Shown here: positions 40,276 through 48,356 of the stretch, piece after piece
Numbering within the stretch: the first letter of the stretch is position 1
Layout: every line of letters begins with the position of its first letter
From: Niallia sp. NCCP-28
Lineage (GTDB): Bacteria > Bacillota > Bacilli > Bacillales > Cytobacillaceae
NCBI RefSeq assembly: GCF_023168165.1
Contig: NZ_BQYJ01000005.1
Span: 1 to 64,000, forward strand
Length of the DNA: 64,000 nucleotides
Direction of reading: 5' to 3'
The notes under the pieces: model-generated
Database searches by the model: none
What the model was told of the DNA's origin: nothing
Seen by the model: only the letters and a program-made list of their open reading frames with translations
Translations under genes and position numbers: made by a program

Positions 40276-41340
40276 TTGGACGGATTAATTGTTTTAAACT
40301 TGTTTTTAATAGCCATATTTATTGGGTTAACTGCTTTTTTTGTTGGAGCAGAATTTGCTATTTTAAAGGTAAGAATGTCAAGAATTGATCAGTTGATTGC
40401 TGAAGGAAATAAAAAGGCAAATATAGCTAAAAAGGTTGCCAGTGATCTAGACTATTACTTATCTGCATGTCAATTGGGTATTACTATCACTGCTTTAATA
40501 CTTGGTGCATTAGGAGAACCTACGGTAGAAAAAATGCTTCATCCTTTATTCGAAAGATTTAGCGTACCAGAGGCATTATCTACTGTCCTTTCCTATGGCA
40601 TTGCCCTTGCCATTGTAACATTTTTGCATGTAGTTATTGGAGAGTTGGCTCCTAAAACGCTTGCTATTCAATTTGCTGAAAAAATGACTTTATTATTATC
40701 ACCTCCGCTATACTGGTTTGGAAAAGCGATGTATCCATTCATTACAGCATTAAATGGTTCTTCCCGTGTTCTTCTTCGTACCTTTGGAGTTAAGCCAGCA
40801 GGTCATGAAACTGTTCACTCAGAAGAGGAATTAAAATTAATCGTAACTCAAAGTTACGAAAGTGGAGAAATCAATCAAACCGAGCTGGAATATTTAGAAA
40901 ATATTTTCGCATTTGATGAACGCCTTCTAAAGGATATTATGATCTCTAAAGAAAAGATTGTTTCCTTAACAAAAGACATGACTTTTGATCAAATGATTGC
41001 AGTATTAGATCAATATGAATATACAAGGTATCCAATTACTCTGAATTCCCATACAGATAATTTTATAGGTTTTATTAATACAAAAGAAATGCTTACAAAT
41101 GTTGTAGCAGGAAGAGAAATAAAAATGGAGAAATTTATTCATACACTGCCTAGCTTTTTAGAAACATCTCTCATCAAAGAGGCGTTATTAAAAATGCAGC
41201 AAAGCCATATGCATATAGCCATTGTAAAAAGCGAAGATGGTCAAACAGTAGGTCTTGTAACAATGGAGGATATCTTAGAAGAAATTGTTGGTGAAATTCG
41301 CGATGAATTGGTAGAAACCAGATATCCTATCACAAACTAA
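40276..41340 (+). CDS. CNNM-type transporter paralogue lacking the CorC domain
   Basis: 354 residues from TTG 40276 (AGGGGAG upstream). It matches the preceding protein along the DUF21 domain (FFVGAEFAILKVRMSRIDQL; YYLSACQLGITITALILGAL) and the CBS pair, then stops at VGEIRDELVETRYPITN, where the paralogue continues into CorC_HlyC. A tandem duplication followed by C-terminal loss fits. The CBS acidic/metal-binding context differs (ISKEKIVSLTKDM, IVKSEDGQTVGLVTMEDI), so it may be a partner subunit. Confidence 0.85.
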   Translation: MDGLIVLNLFLIAIFIGLTAFFVGAEFAILKVRMSRIDQLIAEGNKKANIAKKVASDLDYYLSACQLGITITALILGALGEPTVEKMLHPLFERFSVPEALSTVLSYGIALAIVTFLHVVIGELAPKTLAIQFAEKMTLLLSPPLYWFGKAMYPFITALNGSSRVLLRTFGVKPAGHETVHSEEELKLIVTQSYESGEINQTELEYLENIFAFDERLLKDIMISKEKIVSLTKDMTFDQMIAVLDQYEYTRYPITLNSHTDNFIGFINTKEMLTNVVAGREIKMEKFIHTLPSFLETSLIKEALLKMQQSHMHIAIVKSEDGQTVGLVTMEDILEEIVGEIRDELVETRYPITN

Positions 41341-41440
41341 ATAGCGATTTCCATCCCTATTAAGGAATAAAATTTTAATAATTGAACTCCCCTCACTTAA
41401 CTAACGCTTGAAGCGGGAGTCTTCTATCGAAAAATAATGA

Positions 41441-41490
41441 AAAAGGTCATTCTCTCGGGAAGTTTATTCCCTTGATCATTGACCTTTTTT
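41441..41490. terminator. bidirectional terminator, CNNM pair/mbl
   Basis: AAAAGGTCA ... TGACCTTTTTT with an inner GGGAAGTTTATTCCC hairpin, between convergent genes and T-rich on both strands. Confidence 0.85.
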
Positions 41491-41537
41491 GTTTATTCCA
41501 ACCTTTAAATGGGTATAAATAAATATCTTGTATTTTC

Positions 41538-42539
41538 TTATCCTAGCTTCCTTTTTGGCAGCCTATCAATATTATCCAACATGATGCCTGTCCCAATCGC
41601 TACACAATCCATTGGATTTTCTGCTACTAATACAGGCACTTTCAATTCTTCAGCCAAAAGTTGGTCAATACCATGAAGCAATGCACCGCCGCCAGTTAAA
41701 ATAACGCCTCTATCGATTATATCAGCAGATAATTCTGGAGGAGTTCTTTCTAGAACACTTTTTGCAGCTTGAACAATAACAGCTACAGATTCTCTTAACG
41801 CTTGTTCAATTTCCTCTGATTTTACTTTAATTGTTCTTGGCAGACCTGATACCATATCACGGCCGCGAATATCCATTTCCTCATTTCTTCCTCCTGGAAA
41901 AACGGTGCCAATGCCAATCTTAATATTTTCTGCTGTACGCTCACCAATTAACAATTTATATTGTTTTTTAATATAATGAAGAATTTCATTATCAAAATTA
42001 TCGCCAGCCATTTTAATGCTTGAAGAAGTAACGATATCGCCCATTGATAATACAGCAACATCTGTTGTGCCTCCACCGATATCCACTACCATATTTCCGC
42101 TCGGCTGAAAAATATCCATTCCAGCACCAATTGCGGCAACTTTCGGCTCTTCTTCTAAATAAATCTTTTTCCCGCCGCTTTTTTCTGCTGCTTCTTTAAT
42201 CGCTTTTTGTTCTACACTTGTAATATTTGTAGGACAGCAAATTAAAATTTTGGGCTTAGATAAAAAACCTTTAACATTTAATTTATTAATAAAATGTTTT
42301 AGCATTGCCTCTGTTACATCAAAGTCAGCAATTACTCCGTCTTTTAATGGGCGTATCGCCACAATATTTCCAGGAGTACGGCCAACCATCTTGCGCGCCT
42401 CTTCTCCAACAGCCAATACTCTTCCCGTATTTCTATCCAGAGCTACTACAGAGGGTTCATTTAAAACAATTCCCCGGCCTTTTACATGTATTAATACATT
42501 TGCTGTCCCTAAATCTATCCCGATATCTCTAGCAAACAT
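41538..42539 (-). CDS. mbl: MreB-like rod-shape protein Mbl
   Basis: 333 residues from ATG 42539 (AGGAGG 7 bases upstream). The actin-fold ATPase motifs are present: phosphate 1 DIGIDLGTANVLIHV, phosphate 2 MVVDIGGGTTDVAVLS and adenosine GVILTGGGALLHGIDQLL. It forms membrane-associated filaments that guide sidewall peptidoglycan synthesis. Neighbour spoIIID supports Mbl rather than MreB or MreBH. An upstream in-frame extension of 31 codons has no ribosome site. Confidence 0.95.
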   Translation of the reverse strand: MFARDIGIDLGTANVLIHVKGRGIVLNEPSVVALDRNTGRVLAVGEEARKMVGRTPGNIVAIRPLKDGVIADFDVTEAMLKHFINKLNVKGFLSKPKILICCPTNITSVEQKAIKEAAEKSGGKKIYLEEEPKVAAIGAGMDIFQPSGNMVVDIGGGTTDVAVLSMGDIVTSSSIKMAGDNFDNEILHYIKKQYKLLIGERTAENIKIGIGTVFPGGRNEEMDIRGRDMVSGLPRTIKVKSEEIEQALRESVAVIVQAAKSVLERTPPELSADIIDRGVILTGGGALLHGIDQLLAEELKVPVLVAENPMDCVAIGTGIMLDNIDRLPKRKLG

Positions 42540-43188
42540 CCTTTTTTCCTCCTGCCATTTTTTCCTAATTATTTTCATTATCCATATCGTTGCTTTTTCA
42601 TGTCTTTTATAAGTTAGCTGTGCTTCCCGCATACTTTTATTAAAACAAAACAGTGCCTCTTATGATAAAGTTGAGTCTTTTTAGGATGAGATAAAGTCTT
42701 TTTGTTTATATTACAAAAGTTACATTGCATGCAAGATTTGCCACACATTTTTATACCAATTCCTTACATGAAAAAACATTCTTTTCCATAACAATCGTTC
42801 TATCTATAATACAACATTGTTTTATTCATTTAATGTATAATTCTAGAAGTTAATTTGCATAATTCTTACGTTTATGCATAGCAGTCATTTAACCTGCTCC
42901 AATTTTTTATTTTATCATAACCAGGCTTAAAGAAGTAACTTTTTGTCAATAATTAGAGCAATTTCCTTGATTTTTTCTTATATTCTTATAAATTTCCTAT
43001 AAATCCAAAAATAGTTCGTACTTTTGGATTATAAAATTTCTGAGACAAAAAAAAATCGAGCTCTCTAGCGCGATTTGGAAATTTGAATAATTATGTATTC
43101 TATACTCTATCGATAGACTAAATATTCTACCGATAGAGTTTTTATGACGATTCTTTTTGTTCTTTTTTATCCATTCTTCTCGACTTTA
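42540..43188. other. mbl-spoIIID intergenic region
   Basis: Nearly 650 bases without a gene. It holds the spoIIID terminator (43053-43076) and a 9-bp inverted repeat ACTCTATCG/CGATAGAGT (43104-43139). The rest is AT-rich and must contain the mbl promoter; I could not assign it. Confidence 0.4.
43053..43076 (-). terminator. terminator of spoIIID
   Basis: On the minus strand AAATCGcGCT-AGAG-AGCtCGATTT runs directly into a long T-tract: a 9-bp stem with one internal mismatch and a 4-base loop. Confidence 0.75.
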
Positions 43189-43458
43189 TTACACAGTCTC
43201 CCCTTCTAATTCTTCCTTCTTGTATTTCATTTTTGTTGCTTCCCCACCTCTAAGGTGCCGGATGGATTTATGATAATCAAGTATTTCCTTTACTTCATTT
43301 GCTAAATCCGGATTAATTTCAGGAAGCCTTTCTGTTAAATCTTTATGGACTGTACTTTTGGATACGCCAAACTCCTTCGCAATAACGCGAACTGTTTTTC
43401 TCGTCTCCACGATATACTTTCCAATCTTGATAGTTCTCTCTTTGATGTAATCGTGCAC
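43189..43458 (-). CDS. spoIIID: sporulation transcriptional regulator SpoIIID
   Basis: 89 residues from GTG 43458 (GGGAGGG 8 bases upstream); the longer open frame adds 25 unrelated residues. VHDYIKERTIKIGKYIVETR, KTVRVIAKEFGVSKSTVHKD (helix-turn-helix) and NEVKEILDYHKSIRHLRGGE are almost identical to B. subtilis SpoIIID. It is the mother-cell DNA-binding switch between the sigma-E and sigma-K regulons. Confidence 0.96.
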   Translation of the reverse strand: MHDYIKERTIKIGKYIVETRKTVRVIAKEFGVSKSTVHKDLTERLPEINPDLANEVKEILDYHKSIRHLRGGEATKMKYKKEELEGETV

Positions 43459-43938
43459 ACCACTCGCCCTCCCTAAATTGGATGTGAGAAGTGTGAAATG
43501 AGACTCGCTTTTCGCTTCATCGAAATTCTTCATCCCGCACGTTTCCTTTCATGCTATAAATATTACATTTTTCCATGCGGCAGAAAGCTTACAATTACTT
43601 TCTGTACTTATTGTGATTAATCATGTCCTCAACTACATATCCATTGGCTGCAAAACGACTCCTCACTCCAAACTTCATCTTTGTAAGGTTTGTAACAGTT
43701 TATTAGCTTGGGTAAGACTTTATGCACAAAAATGTGAATAAGGACAAGGTATTTCTTGATTTTTTTAAAAATTCTTTTATTTTTATATAAAAAAAGCAAT
43801 ATTTTGTTTCATCTGTGACTTCCTTCAAACTTCTTCATTCCTTATTAAGCTTTAATTAAGCTTTCTATTTTAAAATGAGAACAACATAAATTTAATGCCC
43901 ACGTAAAATTTATAAAGGAAATGAGGTTAGAAATTTAT
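43459..43938. other. intergenic between spoIIID and the ApbE cluster
   Basis: About 480 bases between divergent genes, mostly AT-rich. No RNA gene or clear operator recognised. AAGCTTTAATTAAGCTTT (43849-43866) is a short near-palindrome just upstream of the rightward cluster. Confidence 0.35.
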
Positions 43939-44421
43939 ATGAAAAAAAATAAAAAAACAAAATGGCTTATTGGATTATCAAGTGTAGCAGCTTTCACTGG
44001 ATTTGTAGGACTCTTAAATAAATCGAATACAATTACACATGAAGATGTGGCTGCATCGGCTTCTATAAATAATGGCAGCACTCAGTCAGAACAGACAATG
44101 CCGAATACACAGAATCCCTTTTCAGATGATAATAGCAGCAAAGCCCCTTCATCTGGATCAGGTTCAGACTCTGAAGGCTCTGTTCAAAACGGACAATCTC
44201 CCAACAGCAGCGACTCTTGGGCAGGTGATTATGAGGGAAATAATTCAAATAGCGCTAATAACGGAAACAGTTCAGAAAATGGAACACAGGATTCCTTTAG
44301 CCAACAACCGCCTAATGGACAAAACAATGGAACAAGCCCTTTTAGCAATGGGCAAAATACAGAAGGACAAAATAGTTTTGAGCAAGGCCAAGGAGAAGAA
44401 ATTACCGGCAGATCCTCTTAA
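43939..44421 (+). CDS. membrane-anchored low-complexity Ser/Asn/Gly-rich protein
   Basis: About 160 residues from ATG 43939 (MKKNKKTKWLIGLSSVAAF). One N-terminal hydrophobic segment, uncleaved or poorly cleaved, is followed by an outside tail built of Ser, Asn, Gly, Gln and Pro (QNPFSDDNSSKAPSSGSGS, NGTQDSFSQQPPNGQNNGT). There is no folded domain. The flavinylation signal of ApbE substrates (D-x-S/T-G-A-T type) is not present; the closest is the terminal EITGRSS. It heads a run of three plus-strand genes with apbE and a ferric-reductase-like protein. Function unknown. Confidence 0.65.
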   Translation: MKKNKKTKWLIGLSSVAAFTGFVGLLNKSNTITHEDVAASASINNGSTQSEQTMPNTQNPFSDDNSSKAPSSGSGSDSEGSVQNGQSPNSSDSWAGDYEGNNSNSANNGNSSENGTQDSFSQQPPNGQNNGTSPFSNGQNTEGQNSFEQGQGEEITGRSS

Positions 44422-44503
44422 TATAAGGTTTGCTAGTAATTAACGCACCTACTCATGCCTTACATGGGGAAAATGCACATATTAAGCAAAGGAGTGGATG
44501 ATT

Positions 44504-45424
44504 ATGTATAAATTTTTCTGTATGAACACCAACATACAAGCATTTGATTTGCCAGAAAATACTCATTCTAAAGTAGAAAAACTTTTTCGCAAATCCGAGC
44601 AGACACTATCTCGTTTCCATTCATCCAGCGAACTTTCTCAACTTAATCATTCCTTTCAGGTACCTTTTATTTGCAGCCCTATTTTATTTGAAGCAGTTAA
44701 AGTTGCTCATTTATATTATGAGAAAACAAGCGGATTATTTAATCCCTATTTAGGAAAACAAATTTCTTCTATTGGATATGACCGTAGTTTTGAAAAAATA
44801 AAACCAATAAATATAAATTCTGAACGATTATGTAGGCTTCAAGAAAAGAAAAAAGATATTATTAGCTTCCATGCCGGGATGAAATGCATCACCATTCAAG
44901 ATAGCGTTTATATTGATTTAGGAGGAATTGCAAAAGGCTGGACTGCACAATGCATCAAAGAGGTCCTTAAACAAGATGGCTATAAATCAGGTGTCCTTGT
45001 AGCAGGAGGGGATATTGTTGCATGGGGAAAAAAACAAAAAATCCACTTAGAGCATCCTGGCGATAAACATGCTTCCATCTGTTCTTTTGAACTAACACGT
45101 GATGCTGGAATTGCAACAAGCTCTATTATAAAACGAAGATGGCATTCTCTAGAGGGAATCACCTATCATCACATCCTTGACCCTCGAACTTCTCAGCCAT
45201 GCCATTCTGATTTGCAGCAAGTTTCTGTTATGGCACCAACATTAACAGAGGCAGAAGTATTAGCCAAATGCATGCTGATTTTGGGATGGCAAGATGGTCT
45301 GTCTATGCTAAATAAATTCCAAAAGCAAAAACCACTTGCAGCTATCGCCTTAACTAAAAGAGGAGAGATTGTTTCTGATGGTGACCTTAGCTATTTTATA
45401 AAAGGAGGTTCATTAGTATGTTAG
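44504..45424 (+). CDS. apbE: ApbE-type FAD:protein FMN transferase
   Basis: About 306 residues. ApbE landmarks: TSGLFNPYLGKQ, DLGGIAKGWTAQCI (Mg/FAD site), SGVLVAGGDIVAWGKK, HHILDPRTSQP and APTLTEAEVLAKCMLILG. It transfers FMN from FAD to a threonine or serine of a partner protein outside the membrane. I see no lipoprotein signal, unlike many ApbEs, so export is uncertain. ATG 44504 has the better spacing to AAAGGAG. It overlaps the next gene by 7 bases. No FMN-accepting (FMN_bind) domain protein is encoded nearby, so the target is unclear. Confidence 0.87.
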   Translation: MYKFFCMNTNIQAFDLPENTHSKVEKLFRKSEQTLSRFHSSSELSQLNHSFQVPFICSPILFEAVKVAHLYYEKTSGLFNPYLGKQISSIGYDRSFEKIKPININSERLCRLQEKKKDIISFHAGMKCITIQDSVYIDLGGIAKGWTAQCIKEVLKQDGYKSGVLVAGGDIVAWGKKQKIHLEHPGDKHASICSFELTRDAGIATSSIIKRRWHSLEGITYHHILDPRTSQPCHSDLQQVSVMAPTLTEAEVLAKCMLILGWQDGLSMLNKFQKQKPLAAIALTKRGEIVSDGDLSYFIKGGSLVC

Positions 45425-45996
45425 ATGAATTAAGCACTTTTTTCAGTGTTTGGAATGTAACACGAGGGGCTGCCATTACAGCCTATTTATTGCTATTTAT
45501 ATCAATGGTTACAGGGATTTCCTATAAACTGCCGCTAATCCCTAAACGTTACAATCAAGCTGTTTTAACTACCCATGAAGCAACAGGCTGGTTTGCCTTA
45601 TTGTTTGGTATGGTGCACGGTATTGTTTTATTATTTGAAAAGGAATACACTACCTATACGCTGATTAATATTTTGGTTCCATTTACTGTAAAACACAATG
45701 CATTTTCATTATGTTTAGGAATTTTTGCTTTTTATGGATTGTTATTATTAATTTTATCCACTGACTTTATTAAAAAGCTTGGAAAAAAAGCTTGGAAAAC
45801 CATTCATTTCCTAGCATTTCCTGCCTTCTATTCTTCTTTATTTCATGGAATTTTTATTGGTTCTGACAGTGAAAGCCCCATAATGCTCAGTCTATATATT
45901 TTTACAGGAGTTACTGTATTATTTTTAACCATATTACGCATCTTGCATGAATGGAATCGAAGAAAAAAAACTCAGCCTGTAAATATGAATATTTAA
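45418..45996 (+). CDS. ferric reductase-like transmembrane haem protein
   Basis: 192 residues with about six hydrophobic segments. Paired histidines at 53 and 67 (TTHEATGWFALLFGMVHG) and at 130 and 143 (KTIHFLAFPAFYSSLFHG), on two helices, are the bis-haem ligand pattern of the YedZ/ferric reductase-like transmembrane family. It should pass electrons across the membrane. ATG 45418 lies inside the end of apbE (ATGTTAG overlap) behind AAAGGAGG, so the two are translationally coupled. No flavin or NAD domain is fused; the ApbE-modified partner may supply flavin. Confidence 0.8.
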   Translation: MLDELSTFFSVWNVTRGAAITAYLLLFISMVTGISYKLPLIPKRYNQAVLTTHEATGWFALLFGMVHGIVLLFEKEYTTYTLINILVPFTVKHNAFSLCLGIFAFYGLLLLILSTDFIKKLGKKAWKTIHFLAFPAFYSSLFHGIFIGSDSESPIMLSLYIFTGVTVLFLTILRILHEWNRRKKTQPVNMNI

Positions 45997-46471
45997 TAGA
46001 GAAAACATATAAAGTTGCTTAAAAAAGTTTTGGCCTTTTACCTTTCTCCTAAGTTCATCTTTGCGAAAAAACAAGTCGATACTGCCACTTTCAACATATT
46101 TTTACTTTTTTCGATTTCTTTTATTTTTATTTCCCGAGAAATTTGTCCACTTTTCCTTTAAATTAAAGAATTGCGGCACATAACTTTTGAGATTAGCAAA
46201 CAAGCAATAAATAACCATATGCAACCTTTCCGATTAATACTAAGCTTAAAATAGCAAATTGAAGGGGAAACCTAAAAGAAATATCAAATAATAAAAACTA
46301 TCTATTCATTTAGAGTTAGGATTTATATCTAATAGAAGTGAAGAAAAGAAAGTTTCACTAGTTTCTATCAGCAAAATGCAACGTAAGAGTGATGAATGGT
46401 CTAAAAAAATACTTTCTCTATTAAACATTCAATGCTCCAACAATTCAAATTAAAAGTCTTGCAAATAAAAT
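45997..46471. other. intergenic, nothing recognised
   Basis: Nearly 480 AT-rich bases after the ferric-reductase-like gene. No gene with a ribosome site, no RNA and no repeat match found before the spoIIQ terminator. Confidence 0.4.
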
Positions 46472-46511
46472 AGCCTAATCCACATGCTTCTATTTTAAAA
46501 GGGATTAGGCT
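46472..46511 (-). terminator. terminator of spoIIQ
   Basis: 10-bp stem AGCCTAATCC/GGATTAGGCT followed on the minus strand by ATTTTATTT, 12 bases past the gene end. Confidence 0.75.
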
Positions 46512-46522
46512 TATTTTTAGTT

Positions 46523-47449
46523 TTATGCGTTTGGATCTGATGAAATGCTGCTTTCTGTATTTGTTTCTTCGTTATCATCAGCAGAATCATCTGTTGTAGA
46601 TTCTTTTGAATCTGTTGATTGTTCCTCTACAGATGTATTATCATCTGTAGTAGAATCTGTGCTATTTTCTTCTACAGCAGAATCATCTGATTTTTTTTCT
46701 GTACTATTTTCTTCAATTGTTGCGTTTTCCTCTGCTTCTGCACTAGCACCTACTGTTTCATCACTTTGTAAAGCGCTTAAAGATTTATCAAAGTAATCAA
46801 CTGGATTAACTGCTACATCATTTTTGCGAATTTCAAAATGTACATGCACACCAGCTTCTTTATTAAATTGGCTTTGTCCGCTTGTTGCAAGTGGGTCACC
46901 TTTTTCTACTTGGTTACCTTTTTCTACTTGGATATCCTTTACAGATTGATAAACTGTTTTAATTCCATCGCCATGATCTAATACAATTGTATTGCCCAAT
47001 ACAGAATCTGTCGTTACATTTGTTACTGTACCACTTAGAGATGCCACAACATCAAATTCGCTATTGTCTTTCATTTTTAAATCAATACCAGTATTAGGCT
47101 GATACATATTATCGTAGAATACTAATGCATCTACTTGTTCTTCTTTGCTTTCTGCATTATCATAGAATTGTTTTTGCGTTTCTACTGCTTCTGGATCTGC
47201 TACTGGCCAAGTAAAGTTTTCTAATTCCTTGCTGACAGGCAATCCTGGGTCATCTATTTGTTTTGTTGGATTGTTAGTTGCATCATACTTAAAATCATCA
47301 CTATCTGATGCACTATTTTGATACCAAAGAACACCTGACAAAATAATTGCTGCACTTGCAATATAAACGGCTGGAAACGCCCAACGCTTTTTAAAGAAGC
47401 GTTTCACTTTTGAATCTGGAGAAGTACGTTTGTTTTCTTCCTCTCTCAT
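46523..47449 (-). CDS. spoIIQ: SpoIIQ-like forespore membrane protein (degenerate LytM/M23)
   Basis: 308 residues: short cytoplasmic basic start, one membrane segment (AVYIASAAIILSGVLWY), and an extracellular LytM domain (LSGTVTNVTTDSVLGNTIVL, KTVYQSVKDIQVEKGNQVEKG, VHVHFEIRKND). The first metal ligand (His of HxxxD) is absent, as in B. subtilis SpoIIQ, so it binds rather than cuts: it pairs with SpoIIIAH during engulfment. The last 75 or so residues are a Glu/Asp/Ser/Thr-rich tail (AEAEENATIEENSTEKKSDD). AGGTGATGATAAA precedes ATG. Confidence 0.9.
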   Translation of the reverse strand: MREEENKRTSPDSKVKRFFKKRWAFPAVYIASAAIILSGVLWYQNSASDSDDFKYDATNNPTKQIDDPGLPVSKELENFTWPVADPEAVETQKQFYDNAESKEEQVDALVFYDNMYQPNTGIDLKMKDNSEFDVVASLSGTVTNVTTDSVLGNTIVLDHGDGIKTVYQSVKDIQVEKGNQVEKGDPLATSGQSQFNKEAGVHVHFEIRKNDVAVNPVDYFDKSLSALQSDETVGASAEAEENATIEENSTEKKSDDSAVEENSTDSTTDDNTSVEEQSTDSKESTTDDSADDNEETNTESSISSDPNA

Positions 47450-47695
47450 TTTATCATCACCTCAGCAATCATTCTGAACAGATAATAAGAAATATATACA
47501 TTTTTCCAAAAAAATTTTTAAAACTTATTTTTTGATAAAAAACTGAAAATTATTCATTATTTTTTAACTTAATAAAAATATTCCTTTTTTAAAAAATAGA
47601 CACTCCTCTATCTAAGAACAAGTTGCTGCATTGTCATGGTTTGTTATCGTTAATTTTTTTCTTCTCTTCCTCTCCATTAAATCGCCGCAAATAAA
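47450..47695. other. AT-rich region upstream of spoIIQ
   Basis: Should contain the sporulation (sigma-F-type) promoter of spoIIQ, but I could not define it by eye. No gene. Confidence 0.35.
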
Positions 47696-47748
47696 AGAGG
47701 CTGTACTCAAAAGTCATTAAAAAATGATTTTTGAGTACAGCCCCTCTT
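47696..47748. repeat. terminator-like inverted repeat, second copy
   Basis: AGAGGCTGTACTCAAAAgTCATT ... AATGAtTTTTGAGTACAG..CCTCT; closely similar to the hairpin at 21010-21056. No gene ends here, so it acts as a mobile or repeated unit rather than as a gene's own terminator. Confidence 0.6.
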
Positions 47749-47756
47749 CTGTTAAA

Positions 47757-47880
47757 CTTGCCTGTTGATTTCTACTCCAGGCATTCGCTTTCCGCGGGCG
47801 GTCCGGGAGCCTCCTCTGCGCGGGTTTGGAGTCCCCCTTTGACTCACTTTTCCCGCAGAAGTCTACACAATCAACAAAGT
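47757..47880. repeat. GC-rich dispersed repeat element
   Basis: Flanked by TGTTGATT and its complement AATCAACA, with a GC-rich centre (CGCTTTCCGCGGGCGGTCCG, GGGAGCCTCC, TTTTCCCGCAGAAGTC). The base composition contrasts with the AT-rich surroundings. I recognise the CGCTTTCCGCGGG word from repeats scattered through Bacillaceae genomes. No open reading frame. Confidence 0.6.
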
Positions 47881-47974
47881 GCCAAAATCCATTATAAGCA
47901 TTACATAATTTTTTTAAAATTAAATGCGAAAAAACCGTCTTTTCTTGTAAAATAAAAAATGAATAGAAATCAAA

Positions 47975-48290
47975 AAATGAGGTTGGAACACAACTAATTA
48001 GATAATCTGTAAAAACGAATAATCTCTAACTTTAGCTTTAAAATAAAGGCTAGTTTCGCACTCTTGGTTACTTGTGTTTTTACATATAAAACTAATTCGT
48101 TCCATTGCGCTACAGACACTCCCTTTCCGCGGCTCAGCTCGAGCCCCACGGAAAGCGAAGTGTATTCAGGCTGCGGGTAATAACAACAAACTTTACTGAA
48201 CCACCCTTTTAAAAGCTTAAAAACGAACAATTATATATAATTGTTCGTTTTTATTTTCAACTGGAATACTTATGTCCCAGCCTTGTTTTT
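47975..48290. repeat. second GC-rich repeat element with internal palindromes
   Basis: Ends GAGGTTGGAACACAAC and its imperfect complement at 48270-48285 (GTCCCAGCCTTG). Inside are a hairpin CACTCCCTTTCCGCGG ... CGGAAAGCGAAGTG (48117-48162) and a 36-base perfect palindrome around AACAATTATATATAATTGTT (48218-48253). The shared TTTCCGCGG word links it to the neighbouring element. No transposase is present. Confidence 0.6.
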
Positions 48291-48356
48291 ATTTTAGTAC
48301 TTATTAGACAGCCTCTTCCTTCTTTTCTAGCTGATCTTGCCCTTTTTTGGGACTGA

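Noticed and set aside
43104-43139. Inverted repeat ACTCTATCG/CGATAGAGT as the spoIIID terminator
   Set aside because: On the spoIIID strand it lacks a T-run; the hairpin at 43053-43076 with a long T-tract fits better.
44072-44443. Alternative frame in the low-complexity gene as a frameshifted FMN_bind domain
   Set aside because: The translation shows no FMN_bind motif and the repeat-like base composition explains the long second frame.
47757-48290. Insertion sequence
   Set aside because: No transposase-like frame and no IS-type terminal repeats; better described as small non-coding repeats.
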